From Litoreibacter arenae DSM 19593 (GTDB taxonomy: Bacteria > Pseudomonadota > Alphaproteobacteria > Rhodobacterales > Rhodobacteraceae), in contig NZ_KE557306.1 of assembly GCF_000442275.2 (NCBI RefSeq), forward strand, positions 186,001-250,000: a stretch of 64,000 bases of DNA, in the 5' to 3' direction. Shown here in pieces: positions 43,465-51,943 of this stretch (positions are counted from its first letter, which is position 1; each line of letters starts with the position of its first letter). The notes under the pieces are model-generated. The model was not told where the DNA came from and searched no databases. It saw only the letters and a list, made by a program, of their open reading frames with translations. The position numbers and the translations under genes were made by a program.

Positions 43465-43484
43465 TTGGTGACTTCTATCACCAA
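43465..43484. promoter_or_regulatory. Inverted repeat at the XRE start, candidate operator
   Basis: The repeat has arms TTGGTGA and TCACCAA with a six-base gap (CTTCTA). It abuts the XRE start codon and lies 80 bases before the desaturase ATG. It is a natural candidate for autoregulation and for control of the desaturase. Confidence 0.55.
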
Positions 43485-43564
43485 TGCTGGAAAATGTGAA
43501 CTATCCACAGGCTGCCCTGACGTCTGCAAGCGGGTTAATCTTTCCGCAGGGGAAGGGTGCATAT

Positions 43565-44476
43565 ATGAAATCAAACACATGGTGGGTCGAGTGGCCTACG
43601 CTGGTTTTACTGGTCGCAACCTACGCGGTATGGGGCGGGGCGGTGTTTTGGCTTGCAAGCTGGTCTGTACTGCTAGCCGTTATCGTTGCGGCATTGGCTA
43701 TCGCGCAGCAGTCGTCTTTGCAGCACGAGGTCTTGCACGGCCATCCGCTGCGCTGGCAGTGGCTGAACGAGGCGATGGTGCGGCCCTCGCTGAACCTAGC
43801 CGTTCCTTATGGCCGGTTCCGCGACACACATCTGGCGCATCACCGCGACGTGAACTTGACGGACCCCTATGATGACCCCGAAAGCAACTTTCTGGCAGGG
43901 CGTGACTGGGCCGCGCTGCCAAGCTGGGCAAAGCTGGTCTACCGCATGAACAATACGTTGGCAGGGCGAATGTTGCTTGGCCCGGCGATAGGGCAATGGG
44001 CGTTTATGCGCGGCGATATAAAGGCTCCTAGCCGTCGGATCGTGATGAGCTGGCTGGCGCATGGGATCACAACGGTGCCGGTGATCTGGCTGGTGATCCA
44101 ATCGCCCATGCCACTATGGGCATATCTGGTCGCGGCCTATACTGGACTGTCACTGTTGAAAATCCGCACCTTTTTGGAGCACCGTGCGCATGAACAAAGC
44201 CGCGCGCGCTCGGTAATCGTCGAGGATCGTGGCCCATTGGCTTTTCTGTTTCTGAACAACAACCTGCACGTCGTTCATCACATGCACCCGCAGGTGCCGT
44301 GGTATGACCTCCCGATGCTCTATCGTAGCGGGAAGGACAGGTTTCTGGCCTGCAATGACAGCTATATTTATCCCTCCTACGGAGCGATCTTTGCGCGACA
44401 TCTGGTGCGGGCGAAAGACCCCGTGGAACACCCCCTGTTGCACCGCATGCTGGACGACCGTATGCCGCCCGCGTAG
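43565..44476 (+). CDS. Fatty acid desaturase family protein
   Basis: The 303-residue membrane protein has the three His boxes of membrane desaturases/hydroxylases: HEVLHG, HLAHHRD and VHHMHP. The segments around them are hydrophobic. It may desaturate an acyl chain or hydroxylate a sterol-like or carotenoid-like substrate; the type cannot be fixed. GGGAAGGG is seven bases before the ATG. It is followed within 30 bases by the DMT exporter gene. Confidence 0.88.
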   Translation: MKSNTWWVEWPTLVLLVATYAVWGGAVFWLASWSVLLAVIVAALAIAQQSSLQHEVLHGHPLRWQWLNEAMVRPSLNLAVPYGRFRDTHLAHHRDVNLTDPYDDPESNFLAGRDWAALPSWAKLVYRMNNTLAGRMLLGPAIGQWAFMRGDIKAPSRRIVMSWLAHGITTVPVIWLVIQSPMPLWAYLVAAYTGLSLLKIRTFLEHRAHEQSRARSVIVEDRGPLAFLFLNNNLHVVHHMHPQVPWYDLPMLYRSGKDRFLACNDSYIYPSYGAIFARHLVRAKDPVEHPLLHRMLDDRMPPA

Positions 44477-44506
44477 ACACGCCTTGCGTCGCAACTGGAG
44501 AGACCT

Positions 44507-45397
44507 ATGGCCCTGTGGATATACGTCTCGATCTTCGCGGCCTTCATGCAGAACCTGCGGTTCATGCTGCAAAAGCATCTCAAGGCGACGAAGCTGTCGA
44601 CCGGCGGGGCGACGTTCTCGCGGTTTCTGTTTTCCAGCCCGTTGGTGGCGCTTGGCATTTGGGCTTATATGAGCGTCACGCAAGCGCCGGTCCCGGCACT
44701 GAGCGGAGCGTTCTGGGTCTATGCCATGTCTGGGGGTGTCGCGCAGATACTGGCGACGGCCTGCGTCGTCGCCCTGTTCGCGGAGCGCAACTTCGCCGTG
44801 GGGATCGTGTTCAAGAAAACCGAAGTGGTGCTGACCGCCCTGATCGGGCTGGTGGTGCTGGGCGAGGGCGTGTCGACACTTGGCGTGGTGGCGATTGCCA
44901 TCGGGTTTGCCGGCGTTGTGTTGCTGTCCGACCCGCCCAAAGGTGGCGCGCGGTTCTTCAACAAGGCGGCAGGGTTCGGGCTGGGCTCGGGACTGCTGTT
45001 CGGGGTGTCGGCGGTGGGCTACCGCGGCGCGGCGTTACAGATCGACAGCCCGGACGTGATTGTGCGGGCAGGCGTCAGTCTGGCCGTGGCGACTGCTTTC
45101 CAGACGCTTATCATGGCCGCATGGCTGGCTTGGCGCGACAAGGGCGAGATCGGCCGCGTGATCGCCTCGTGGCGGGTGTCGTCACTGGTGGGGGTGACAT
45201 CCATGTGCGGCTCGTTCGGGTGGTTCGTGGCGTTTGCGTTGCAGAACGCAGCCTATGTGAAAGCCGTGGGCCAGGTGGAATTGGTGTTCACCTTTCTGGC
45301 GTCCTACTTCATCTTCAAGGAACGCAGCACACCGAAAGAGCTGGCCGGGATCGCGTTGATCGTTGTCAGCATCCTGGTGCTGGTCGCGGCATTGTAA
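44507..45397 (+). CDS. DMT-superfamily (EamA) transporter
   Basis: The 296-residue protein has ten hydrophobic segments in two EamA halves. The second half carries LGEGVSTLGVVAIAIGFAGV and the C-terminal FKERSTPKELAGIALIVVSI, typical of drug/metabolite exporters. Substrate unknown. GGAGAG gives a good start. Confidence 0.9.
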   Translation: MALWIYVSIFAAFMQNLRFMLQKHLKATKLSTGGATFSRFLFSSPLVALGIWAYMSVTQAPVPALSGAFWVYAMSGGVAQILATACVVALFAERNFAVGIVFKKTEVVLTALIGLVVLGEGVSTLGVVAIAIGFAGVVLLSDPPKGGARFFNKAAGFGLGSGLLFGVSAVGYRGAALQIDSPDVIVRAGVSLAVATAFQTLIMAAWLAWRDKGEIGRVIASWRVSSLVGVTSMCGSFGWFVAFALQNAAYVKAVGQVELVFTFLASYFIFKERSTPKELAGIALIVVSILVLVAAL

Positions 45398-45410
45398 GGG
45401 AGGCACGGCA

Positions 45411-45797
45411 ATGACTTTGAAGGTTACGGCGGCACAGCTGGTGGGACGTGCACGGGCGCGGATCGAAGAGGTCGAGACCGTCGACGCGATTGCGATGGTG
45501 GAGGACCCGAACGTGGTGATCGTGGACCTGCGCGACGTGCGGGAACGGCAGCGCAGCGGCTATATTCCGGGCAGTTTCCACTGCCCGCGCGGCATGGCCG
45601 AATTCTGGGTGGACCCCGACAGCCCCTATTTCAAAGAGGTCTTCGGGCAGGACAAGAAGTTCGTGTTCCACTGCGCGTCCGGCTGGCGGTCGGCGCTGAC
45701 AGTGGCGGCTTTGAACGACATGGGGTTTGAGGCTGCTCATCTGCGTGAAGGGTTCTCGACTTGGGAGGCTTACGGCGGGCCGGTAGAACGGGGTTGA
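45411..45797 (+). CDS. Rhodanese-like sulfurtransferase
   Basis: The 128-residue single-domain protein has DLRDVRERQRSGYIPGS and the active-site Cys in VFHCASGWRSALTVAALNDM. It should move sulfane sulfur. GGGAGG lies before the ATG, 13 bases past the DMT gene stop. Confidence 0.9.
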   Translation: MTLKVTAAQLVGRARARIEEVETVDAIAMVEDPNVVIVDLRDVRERQRSGYIPGSFHCPRGMAEFWVDPDSPYFKEVFGQDKKFVFHCASGWRSALTVAALNDMGFEAAHLREGFSTWEAYGGPVERG

Positions 45798-45893
45798 TTT
45801 GCAACCTTCCGCTTGTGCCGCTTTCCCTGACTTGACGCTGCGGCGTTCCGCCCATATCTGAACCGAGCAGTTCATTTTGACGGAGGCGCAGCG

Positions 45894-46793
45894 ATGGGCA
45901 AGTCCGATACTCCCCTTTGGCCTAAGCCGACCGCCATGCCCGAGACGCCGCCGGTGCTGTCTCGCACTACTTCGGACGGTGTTCTGCGCTTTGAGTGCCG
46001 CGAAGAAGCGCCGGCCTCCGTCGCGCCACAAAAAAGCGCTCATTTCAGTTTCATCATTTCCGCACAGGATGACCCAATCCGGCTCATCGCCGACCGCGAT
46101 GGGCACACCGAGCGGTTTACACTGAGTCCCGACGACATCGCGGTGGCTGTGGCGGGGGGCTTGACCGGCTGGCAGTGGCTGGACCCAGCCAAGGTCATGA
46201 TTGTGCATGTCAATCCGGCAATGATGAAACGGTTCGTGCAAACAGAGTTGAAGATCGTGCCTGACGCTCCCAACCATTTTGCCAAGACGTTTCTTTTTCA
46301 AGACGACGACGTGAAGGCGCTCATCGCGCAAATGGGGCAGACCCTAACGGCGGCGGAAGTAGGGGCGGAGGTAATGTTCGAGGCGCTGGCGCGGATGTTT
46401 TTGGTGCTGATGTTCAAACGATATGGCCGCCTGCAGCGCACGGAAGTCGCGTTCGATCATAGCTTCGGGGCGGATCAATACGGTCGTGTGGTCGACTATA
46501 TCGAAGCGCATCTGGACAAGAAAATCAGCCCCGCGCAGCTGGCAGAAGAGCTGGGCATGAGCGAGGCCGCCTTTTCGCGCAAGTTCAAGGCGCGGGTGGG
46601 CGAAACACCGATGCGCTTTGTGGCGCAGGTTCGGCTGGAAGCCGCAAGCAGGTTGCTGGGGCAGGGTGTTTTGTCACTGGCGCAGATCGCCGCCCGTTGC
46701 GGGTTTGCCGATCAGGCGCATATGTCGCGCAGCTTCAAGCAGCAGCTGGGGGTTTCTCCCAGCCAGTTTCGCAAGGCTCGTCTCGACACATGA
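45894..46793 (+). CDS. AraC-family transcriptional regulator
   Basis: The 299-residue protein has an N-terminal domain with no clear cupin match and a C-terminal double helix-turn-helix (residues about 200-298: SPAQLAEELGMSEAAFSRKF and SLAQIAARCGFADQAHMSRS, then FKQQLGVSPSQFRK). AraC proteins often bind direct repeats about 21 bases apart; such repeats occur 0.45 kb downstream. GGAGG before the ATG supports the start. Confidence 0.9.
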   Translation: MGKSDTPLWPKPTAMPETPPVLSRTTSDGVLRFECREEAPASVAPQKSAHFSFIISAQDDPIRLIADRDGHTERFTLSPDDIAVAVAGGLTGWQWLDPAKVMIVHVNPAMMKRFVQTELKIVPDAPNHFAKTFLFQDDDVKALIAQMGQTLTAAEVGAEVMFEALARMFLVLMFKRYGRLQRTEVAFDHSFGADQYGRVVDYIEAHLDKKISPAQLAEELGMSEAAFSRKFKARVGETPMRFVAQVRLEAASRLLGQGVLSLAQIAARCGFADQAHMSRSFKQQLGVSPSQFRKARLDT

Positions 46794-46826
46794 AAAAGCC
46801 CCGGCGGGCTGATGCCTGCCGGGGCT
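46793..46826 (-). terminator. Intrinsic terminator of the small secreted protein gene
   Basis: The arms AGCCCCGGC and GCCGGGGCT make a strong stem, followed on the minus strand by TTTTT. It lies 32 bases past the stop at 46858 and overlaps the araC stop, so it may act on both strands. Confidence 0.85.
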
Positions 46827-46857
46827 GCGACTAACCGACCAACTGGGGAACAAGGGG

Positions 46858-47157
46858 TCAGTCGTGTGCTTTGATGAACATGTGAGCAAGCTCGGCGGTA
46901 GAGTAGGCGTCAGCCGAGACACCCAGATCACGCGCCAGTTGTTGGTGACCTTGCGAATTGCGGCTGACCTGCGCGTTCTCGATCACGACGATGCGGCTGT
47001 CGGTGTCATCGCCGGACAGTTTTTCGATGGCGGTGGCCTGGGCTGCGGCGGAAGCGCCGTTGCCTGCATGGATCAAGCCGAATTCCTCGGCAGGAGAGCC
47101 TGCCAGTACGGGTGCGGCGGCAAGGGCGAGAGCGGTTGTGAGTGTGAGAAGTTTCAT
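46858..47157 (-). CDS. Small secreted protein (99 aa)
   Basis: The product begins with a signal peptide (MKLLTLTTALALAAAPVLAG) and a mature part of about 80 residues, rich in Ala, Asp and Ser (GNGASAAAQATAIEKLSGDD, and later QVSRNSQGHQQLARDLGVSA). I do not recognise a family. It has AAAGGAA upstream and is preceded by three 21-base-spaced repeats, with an AraC gene on the other side. It may be a periplasmic stress or signalling protein; unknown. Confidence 0.75.
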   Translation of the reverse strand: MKLLTLTTALALAAAPVLAGSPAEEFGLIHAGNGASAAAQATAIEKLSGDDTDSRIVVIENAQVSRNSQGHQQLARDLGVSADAYSTAELAHMFIKAHD

Positions 47158-47679
47158 GGGTTGGTTCCTTTCTCTAAATGCGCGGCGGGAGGGGCCGCTG
47201 GTGATGATTTGAAGATAAGGAATGTCTGCCGTCCTGCCTTGAACGAGGGCCGCAAGGATTTGAACGAGAGCGGCAAGTAGTTGAAGTTGCGCCAAAATTC
47301 GATCACGGATGCGTGAGAAGGTGCCAGTCTTCGTGCCGAGTATGCCCATAGTGGCAAGAGTGACGGGTGGCGACCCAGCCTGTTATCCGGCTCAGGCCGA
47401 ATTCAGCCTTGCTCAGGAACACCCCGTCCGCTGTCAACATGGTTTCAACCGGATGGAGTTGCGTCCGCAAACCACCCAGCTACCTGCGAGGTAGCCCGGT
47501 TGCGGTCGGGCTGATGCTTCGAGCTCCAGCCAGCTTTTCACGATCAAGACGCCATCGGAGGTTTGCTGGCAAAGCGTGATCCTGTTTAACTGTAACTTTT
47601 TGAGGCTCGGAGGCCTGATAATCCTTCGACCGTTACAAAGATTCGTCTGGCTAACAATAAGCGACGATGGGCTCTCCCA
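47158..47679. other. Long non-coding region upstream of the secreted protein gene
   Basis: No credible gene is present in these 522 bases. It holds the 21-base repeats at 47239-47285, a perfect 7-bp hairpin at 47479-47495 (GCTACCT / AGGTAGC), and no T-run terminator that I can see for the hydrolase gene that ends at 47680. Some promoter must lie here for the secreted protein gene. Confidence 0.5.
47239..47285. repeat. Three TTGAA repeats at 21-base spacing
   Basis: TTGAACGAG begins at 47239 and again at 47260, and TTGAAG begins at 47281, so the period is 21 throughout. The first two units also share CCGCAAG or CGGCAAG at the same offset. Two helical turns of spacing fits an AraC-type binding array. 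Confidence 0.65.
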
Positions 47680-48786
47680 TCAGAGCAAGAACGCCTCCAG
47701 GTCAGTGAGAAACTCGCTGTGCATGCGGGCCAGACGCTCGGAGGGTTGGCGGAGTTGAAAGGTTTCGCCAAGCGGGTCTTCGGCCCTGATCGCGCTGCCG
47801 GAGAGTTGTTGCAGGACGTTGTGACCGCAGAAGGGGACGTAGACCTCGGAATAGCCGCCCTCATGGACCAGCACCAGCCGGTCGTCGCACAGGTCCGACG
47901 CGGCCTCCATGACCAGTTCCGTCATGGCGCGGAAGGTCTCGGCGGTGGCCATCATGCGCGACAACGGGTCAATGGCTGCCGCGTCGTAGCCGCAGGCCAC
48001 GATGATGACGTCAGGGCGGTAGTCAGTGAGCGCTGGGAGGACGAGGCGTTCCATTGCCTCCATATACAGTGCGTGACCGCCGCCGGGTGGCAGCGGGATG
48101 TTCATGTTGAACCCTTCGCCCGCGCCCACGCCGCGATCTTCGGCATCGCCGGTGTCCATGGGGTAGTTGCGTTCCTGATGCAGGGAGATGGTCAGCACGT
48201 CGTCGCGGTCAAAGAAAATCGCCTCGGTGCCGTTGCCGTGATGCACGTCCCAGTCGATCACTGCGACACGGTCGGTCAGGCGATGCTCCAGCGCGGCCTC
48301 GACTGCGATGGCGATGTTGGCGAGCAGGCAAAAGCCGTTGGGATAATCCGGCAGGCAGTGATGGCCCGGCGGGCGCGACAGGGCGTAGGCGTTGGTCATG
48401 TCGCCTTGCAGCACGGAAAACAGCGCCCCCTTCGCGAGTCCGGCAGAGAGCGTCGCAATCTCGAAACCACCTTGGGCAAAGGGTGTGCGCAGGCCCATTG
48501 TGCCGCCGCCTGCATCGGACATCTCCTTGAATTTGCGCAAGAACGTCTCTGGATGGACGCGTAGCAGGTCATCCCAAGTTACATGCGGGGCGGAGCTGTT
48601 GTGCAGTTCGTTGGTGAGGCCGGTAACATCGAGCAGGTTCTTCAGGCGCCGCTTGGTTTCTGGGTTTTCCGGCAAGCCGCCCGCTGCCAAAGGCTGAACC
48701 AGACCGCCGATGGGAACGGTGAAGGCAAAGTCGCCGCCCGCATGCCAAAAACACTGCTCGTCCCAGAAAAAGCCTGTTTTACTCAT
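47680..48786 (-). CDS. Histone deacetylase family hydrolase (class II type)
   Basis: The 368-residue protein has the zinc site DWDVHHGNGTEAIFF and an Asp in VACGYDAAAIDPLSRM, plus RPPGHHCLPDYPNGFC. Bacterial members remove acetyl groups from polyamines or other small amines (AphA type) or protein lysines. There is no signal peptide, so it is cytoplasmic. GGAGGGGA gives a strong start. It overlaps a small gene upstream by four bases. Confidence 0.92.
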   Translation of the reverse strand: MSKTGFFWDEQCFWHAGGDFAFTVPIGGLVQPLAAGGLPENPETKRRLKNLLDVTGLTNELHNSSAPHVTWDDLLRVHPETFLRKFKEMSDAGGGTMGLRTPFAQGGFEIATLSAGLAKGALFSVLQGDMTNAYALSRPPGHHCLPDYPNGFCLLANIAIAVEAALEHRLTDRVAVIDWDVHHGNGTEAIFFDRDDVLTISLHQERNYPMDTGDAEDRGVGAGEGFNMNIPLPPGGGHALYMEAMERLVLPALTDYRPDVIIVACGYDAAAIDPLSRMMATAETFRAMTELVMEAASDLCDDRLVLVHEGGYSEVYVPFCGHNVLQQLSGSAIRAEDPLGETFQLRQPSERLARMHSEFLTDLEAFLL

Positions 48787-49019
48787 GGCTTCCCCTCCAG
48801 CCGGTAGCTGCCCTCTGGCAGGTCAAGCGCGGCCGCCAGGTCGCGGATCTGCTGTAGGGAAAAGGTGATCTTCTGCACGTGGTCTGTACGCGGGTCGAGT
48901 TGTTCGACGGTGACGCAATCCTCAAACGCGTTGATTGACACGTCGCCTTGCAGATGTGTGCCGCCCTCGTCGATCAGGGTGATCAGGGTGGCGTCGAATT
49001 CGTGCTCGATGGTGAACAT
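48783..49019 (-). CDS. Small protein coupled to the deacetylase-family gene
   Basis: The 78-residue product (FTIEHEFDATLITLIDEGGT, then ITFSLQQIRDLAAALDLPEG) is soluble, acidic and of no named family. GGAG sits before the ATG at 49019, and its stop overlaps the hydrolase start by four bases, so the two are translationally coupled. It may be a partner or regulator of the hydrolase. Confidence 0.75.
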   Translation of the reverse strand: MFTIEHEFDATLITLIDEGGTHLQGDVSINAFEDCVTVEQLDPRTDHVQKITFSLQQIRDLAAALDLPEGSYRLEGKP

Positions 49020-49151
49020 GGGGTCTCCGTCAGCGTGTCGTCTGGTGACCACCGTAGGGCCGGTCAGCGCAAAATTGCAAATGCTCATCTGTGGGCTTGG
49101 CGGGGCGGGGCGGGACGGCTACATTCCGACAAAATGAAATGAGGATTATCG

Positions 49152-49859
49152 ATGCGAATTCTGCTTCCCTTCCTTGCCGCCGCAGCCCTTGGGGCTTGCA
49201 CGGTCGAGACGGCCAACACGCCTGCCTCCCAACCTGCGCCTTCTGCGGTAAAGAAATCCGAGCCACCCAAAGTGTCGTCGCGCACGGCGGTGGCGAATTT
49301 CCAGGCTGTGGTCCGTCAGGTCGAGCCTGTGGCAGAGCGCGAGTGCCGCGCCCGTGCGCCTGATTTGAACTGTGATTTCAAGATCGTAGTGGACGAGCGC
49401 ACCAACCAGCCGCCCAATGCGTTCCAGACGCTGGACCGCTCGGGGCGGCCCATTCTGGGCTTCACCATCGCGTTGATCGCGGATGCCCGCAACCGCGACG
49501 AGATCGCGTTTGTGATGGGGCACGAGGCGGCGCATCACATTGAAAAACACCTTTCCAAGCAGCAGCAAACCGCCATGGGCGGGGCCATTCTGGGCGGAAT
49601 TATCGCCGCGTCGGTGGGTCTTGACGTGAATGCAGGCCAGCAGCTGGGCGGCACTGTCGGGGCTCGGGCTTACTCTAAAAACAACGAGTTAGAGGCTGAT
49701 GCGCTGGGGACGGTAATTGCCAAGCGGGCGGGGTATGATCCGGTGCGGGGGGCTGCGTTCTTTACGCGTATTCCTGATCCGGGCGACCGGTTCCTTGGGA
49801 CGCATCCGCCCAACGCCAGCCGCATCGACACGGTGCGTCGGGTGAATTCCCAGCTTTAA
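49152..49859 (+). CDS. M48-family metallopeptidase lipoprotein
   Basis: The 235-residue protein has a lipoprotein signal with lipobox LGAC (residue 15) and a peptidase domain with the zinc motif in FVMGHEAAHHIEKHL and the third ligand in NELEADALGTV. It resembles the periplasmic BepA/LoiP type of outer-membrane quality control proteases, but is shorter and has no TPR. GAGG is seven bases before the ATG. Confidence 0.9.
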   Translation: MRILLPFLAAAALGACTVETANTPASQPAPSAVKKSEPPKVSSRTAVANFQAVVRQVEPVAERECRARAPDLNCDFKIVVDERTNQPPNAFQTLDRSGRPILGFTIALIADARNRDEIAFVMGHEAAHHIEKHLSKQQQTAMGGAILGGIIAASVGLDVNAGQQLGGTVGARAYSKNNELEADALGTVIAKRAGYDPVRGAAFFTRIPDPGDRFLGTHPPNASRIDTVRRVNSQL

Positions 49860-49892
49860 CACGGTTTCGTTTGGTGCTTCGGGGGCGCGGGT

Positions 49893-50249
49893 ATGATCCA
49901 GCTTGAGGGCATCCTGAGCGACCGAGGCTCCAAATACGCGGTGTCCGGCGGGGCGGTGGCCACGCGCGAGGACGCGGCGGCATTTGTTAAGGCTTTGTGT
50001 CGCAACAAGAAATACGCCAAGGCCACGCATAATACGTGGGCCGTGATCCTGCCTGACGGCACGCCGGTCAAAAACGATGACGGCGAGGCCGGGGCGGGGA
50101 TGGTGATCTTGCGGATGCTCGAGCGTGAGGAAATCGTGGGCGAGGTCGTCGTGGTCACGCGCTGGTTTGGCGGGGTCAAACTGGGCGGGGACCGGTTCCG
50201 GCGGGTGCAGGATTGCGTGCGGATGTATCTGGACGCGCGAAAGGGTTAA
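49893..50249 (+). CDS. IMPACT/YigZ-family protein (short form)
   Basis: The 118-residue protein has the N-terminal IMPACT fold (DRGSKYAVSGGAVATREDAA, NNTWA-type THNTWAVILPDG and the conserved DDGEAGAGMVILRML, VTRWFGGVKLGGD). The usual C-terminal domain of YigZ is missing, so the protein is about half size. Function in bacteria is unclear. The next gene runs the other way. Confidence 0.85.
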   Translation: MIQLEGILSDRGSKYAVSGGAVATREDAAAFVKALCRNKKYAKATHNTWAVILPDGTPVKNDDGEAGAGMVILRMLEREEIVGEVVVVTRWFGGVKLGGDRFRRVQDCVRMYLDARKG

Positions 50250-50345
50250 TGCGCCGTTCGGAGGGTCGGCAAAGCGTCTGCGAAGTGTCGGCTTTTTGTC
50301 GGGCAGGGTTTCGGATTGTTCGGGGGCATTAAGGTTTGCGGGTGT

Positions 50346-50367
50346 GGCGGGGTGAACCCCGCCCTAC
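50346..50367. repeat. Palindromic repeat, copy 1
   Basis: The arms GGCGGGG and CCCCGCC flank TGAA and are followed by CTAC. Two further copies lie at 50808 and 51096. All three are at the 3' ends of minus-strand genes. Confidence 0.75.
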
Positions 50368-50371
50368 CGTC

Positions 50372-50419
50372 TATGCGCGCCAGTCGGCGACGGTGTTTTA
50401 TGCGCGCCAGTCGGCGACG
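50372..50419. repeat. 27-base direct repeat at the end of the ABM-like gene
   Basis: TATGCGCGCCAGTCGGCGAC occurs at 50372 and again at 50399, so the period is 27. The second copy includes the stop and last codons of the minus-strand gene, so the first looks like a small tandem duplication of the gene end. Confidence 0.7.
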
Positions 50420-50688
50420 ACGTCATAGCTGTGGGCCGTGGGCTGCTCCACCAAAAACTCCGAGAACGCGCCCCAGAGGGCTTTGATCTTCTCGGCGGTC
50501 TCGGGCGCGACTTCCTCGTTCTCCGTGGTGGAGATCACATAGCCGGTGCCGTCTTCGTCGTTGGAGACATTTAGAAAGCTTTGCTGGCCTTCCAGCGCCA
50601 TGATCTTGTCCTTGAGGGCATTCATGACCTTGGTCGCGGCGGCCTGCGAGCCGGGCTTCATTTTGTACGGGGTAATACGTGCATACAT
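50398..50688 (-). CDS. ABM-like small protein (96 aa)
   Basis: The protein (YARITPYKMKPGSQAAATKV, then EVAPETAEKIKALWGAFSEF) has the layout of the small antibiotic-biosynthesis-monooxygenase-like dimeric alpha/beta barrel proteins. Its substrate is unknown and it lacks obvious catalytic residues. AAGGAAG lies before the ATG. The gene end is tandemly duplicated just beyond the stop. Confidence 0.7.
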   Translation of the reverse strand: MYARITPYKMKPGSQAAATKVMNALKDKIMALEGQQSFLNVSNDEDGTGYVISTTENEEVAPETAEKIKALWGAFSEFLVEQPTAHSYDVVADWRA

Positions 50689-50807
50689 ATTGTCTTCCTT
50701 TGTCATGCGAATGAACAATAGAGACGTCTGCCCCGCGAGCATGAAGGCGCGAGGGCTGGGGGAGTATAGCACGGAATTGGGGTTCGGTGTGTGAGTTCGG
50801 CGGTGGC

Positions 50808-50829
50808 GGCGGGGTGAACCCCGCCCTAC
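50808..50829. repeat. Palindromic repeat, copy 2
   Basis: It has the same arms and CTAC end as the copy at 50346. It overlaps the stop codon of the CDGSH gene. Confidence 0.75.
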
Positions 50830-51065
50830 AGCTTGTTGTGGGTGCCGTCGCAGGTGACGGGAGCGGCGGAATGTTTGCAGCCGCAGAAGAAGATTTTCTT
50901 GGATTCCGTGGCCTCGAATTTCACCGGAGTGAACTCGGAGCCTTTGTGCGAGCCGTCACAAAACGGTTGCTTGGCGGACTGGCCACAGGCGCACCAGAAA
51001 TAGGATTTGCCAGCCTCGACCTCGACGGGGAAGGGGGCTTTTTGGGCGATGGTTGGGGGCGGCAT
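50826..51065 (-). CDS. CDGSH iron-sulfur domain protein
   Basis: The 79-residue protein has two CDGSH-type clusters: WCACGQSAKQPFCDGSH and FCGCKHSAAPVTCDGTH. Each should bind one [2Fe-2S]. It is soluble, cytoplasmic and probably an electron carrier or redox sensor. The ATG at 51065 has AAAGGAG eight bases upstream. Confidence 0.9.
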   Translation of the reverse strand: MPPPTIAQKAPFPVEVEAGKSYFWCACGQSAKQPFCDGSHKGSEFTPVKFEATESKKIFFCGCKHSAAPVTCDGTHNKL

Positions 51066-51095
51066 GTGGGGTGCTCCTTTGTGGTGAGGTGGGAT

Positions 51096-51118
51096 GGTGG
51101 GTGAATCACCCACCCTAC
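51096..51118. repeat. Palindromic repeat, copy 3
   Basis: The arms GGTGGGTGA and TCACCCACC flank one base and are followed by CTAC. It is a diverged copy that keeps the palindrome by paired changes relative to copies 1 and 2. Confidence 0.7.
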
Positions 51119-51125
51119 GGGGTTG

Positions 51126-51943
51126 CTATGCATCTAAGTTTTCAATCTTTTCCCATTTCGCGATCAGCATTCCTCCATAGGACAAGAAGCCACCTTCCTG
51201 GGCAGGACCGGCCTCTTCCGGAGACCAGACTACTCCGAAATCACCTCCGAGTGTTTCAACCACAGCCCAATGGTAATCCGGTCCGGAAAAGGCTGAATTT
51301 GCCGTTCCACAGGTTTTGACCGAACCTACCCCGAAACCAAGGGGCGAAGTTTGCCCTTGCTCATCCGGAAACATGCCCGATGGCATGAATGACGTGGAGC
51401 CAAGGGTCAGTTGGTCGTCATCGCTGTTCTCTTGGGTGGCTGTACTCGCCCAATATTCATCCTCCGTGTTGAAATATGCGACCTCATAAGCAAATACAGC
51501 AATCCGCGCTTGCATAGTTTTGCCAGTGAAACCGGTTAAGGGGGCTGATGTCTGTTTGGTGCGCCCAAACCAGCCTTTTTTCTCGTCGACGGAGCGAGAC
51601 CCGAGATTGACCATCAAGGCCTGCATGCGCGTGACGACTTCCTCGTCCTCCATTACGGAAAGATGCACATCGCATTCAAAGAATGCATACGGGTCGTGAC
51701 CATCCAAAACGACGTCCAGTGTTATTGTAAAGAGACTGCCCTTACAAAACATGGGATTAGCGGTGAGAACGGAGCCGCGACCATCATCTCCAAACCAGAC
51801 TTCCTCGCAATTGGGGCCTGTGAAGACATTATACCATTTTGCAACTCCCATAACCTGGCTATGAGTCAGATTGGGATTGTTTTCTGGATCAATACCTTTT
51901 TCGATGTCGGAATATAGCAACCCGATCCGGTCAAAATTGCTTA
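51126..51943 (-). pseudogene. Unknown gene split by an IS5-family insertion
   Basis: The open frame encodes at least 264 residues of a protein I do not recognise. It is acidic, with no signal peptide, and has phrases such as VMGVAKWYNVFTGPNCEEVW and YDGHDPYAFFECD-like VVLDGHDPYAFFECDVHLS. The IS at 51944-52775 lies right before it on its 5' side. If the IS and one TA are removed, the frame continues to a TTG at 52787 with GGAG eight bases before it, giving PKLSNFDRIG as extra N terminus. The insertion is therefore about four codons in. A TTG at 51920 could still start translation, so the gene may be crippled or may survive in shorter form. Confidence 0.65.

Noticed and set aside
47719-48564. 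Plus-strand open frame of 281 codons
   Set aside because: It is antisense to the deacetylase-family gene and lacks motifs.
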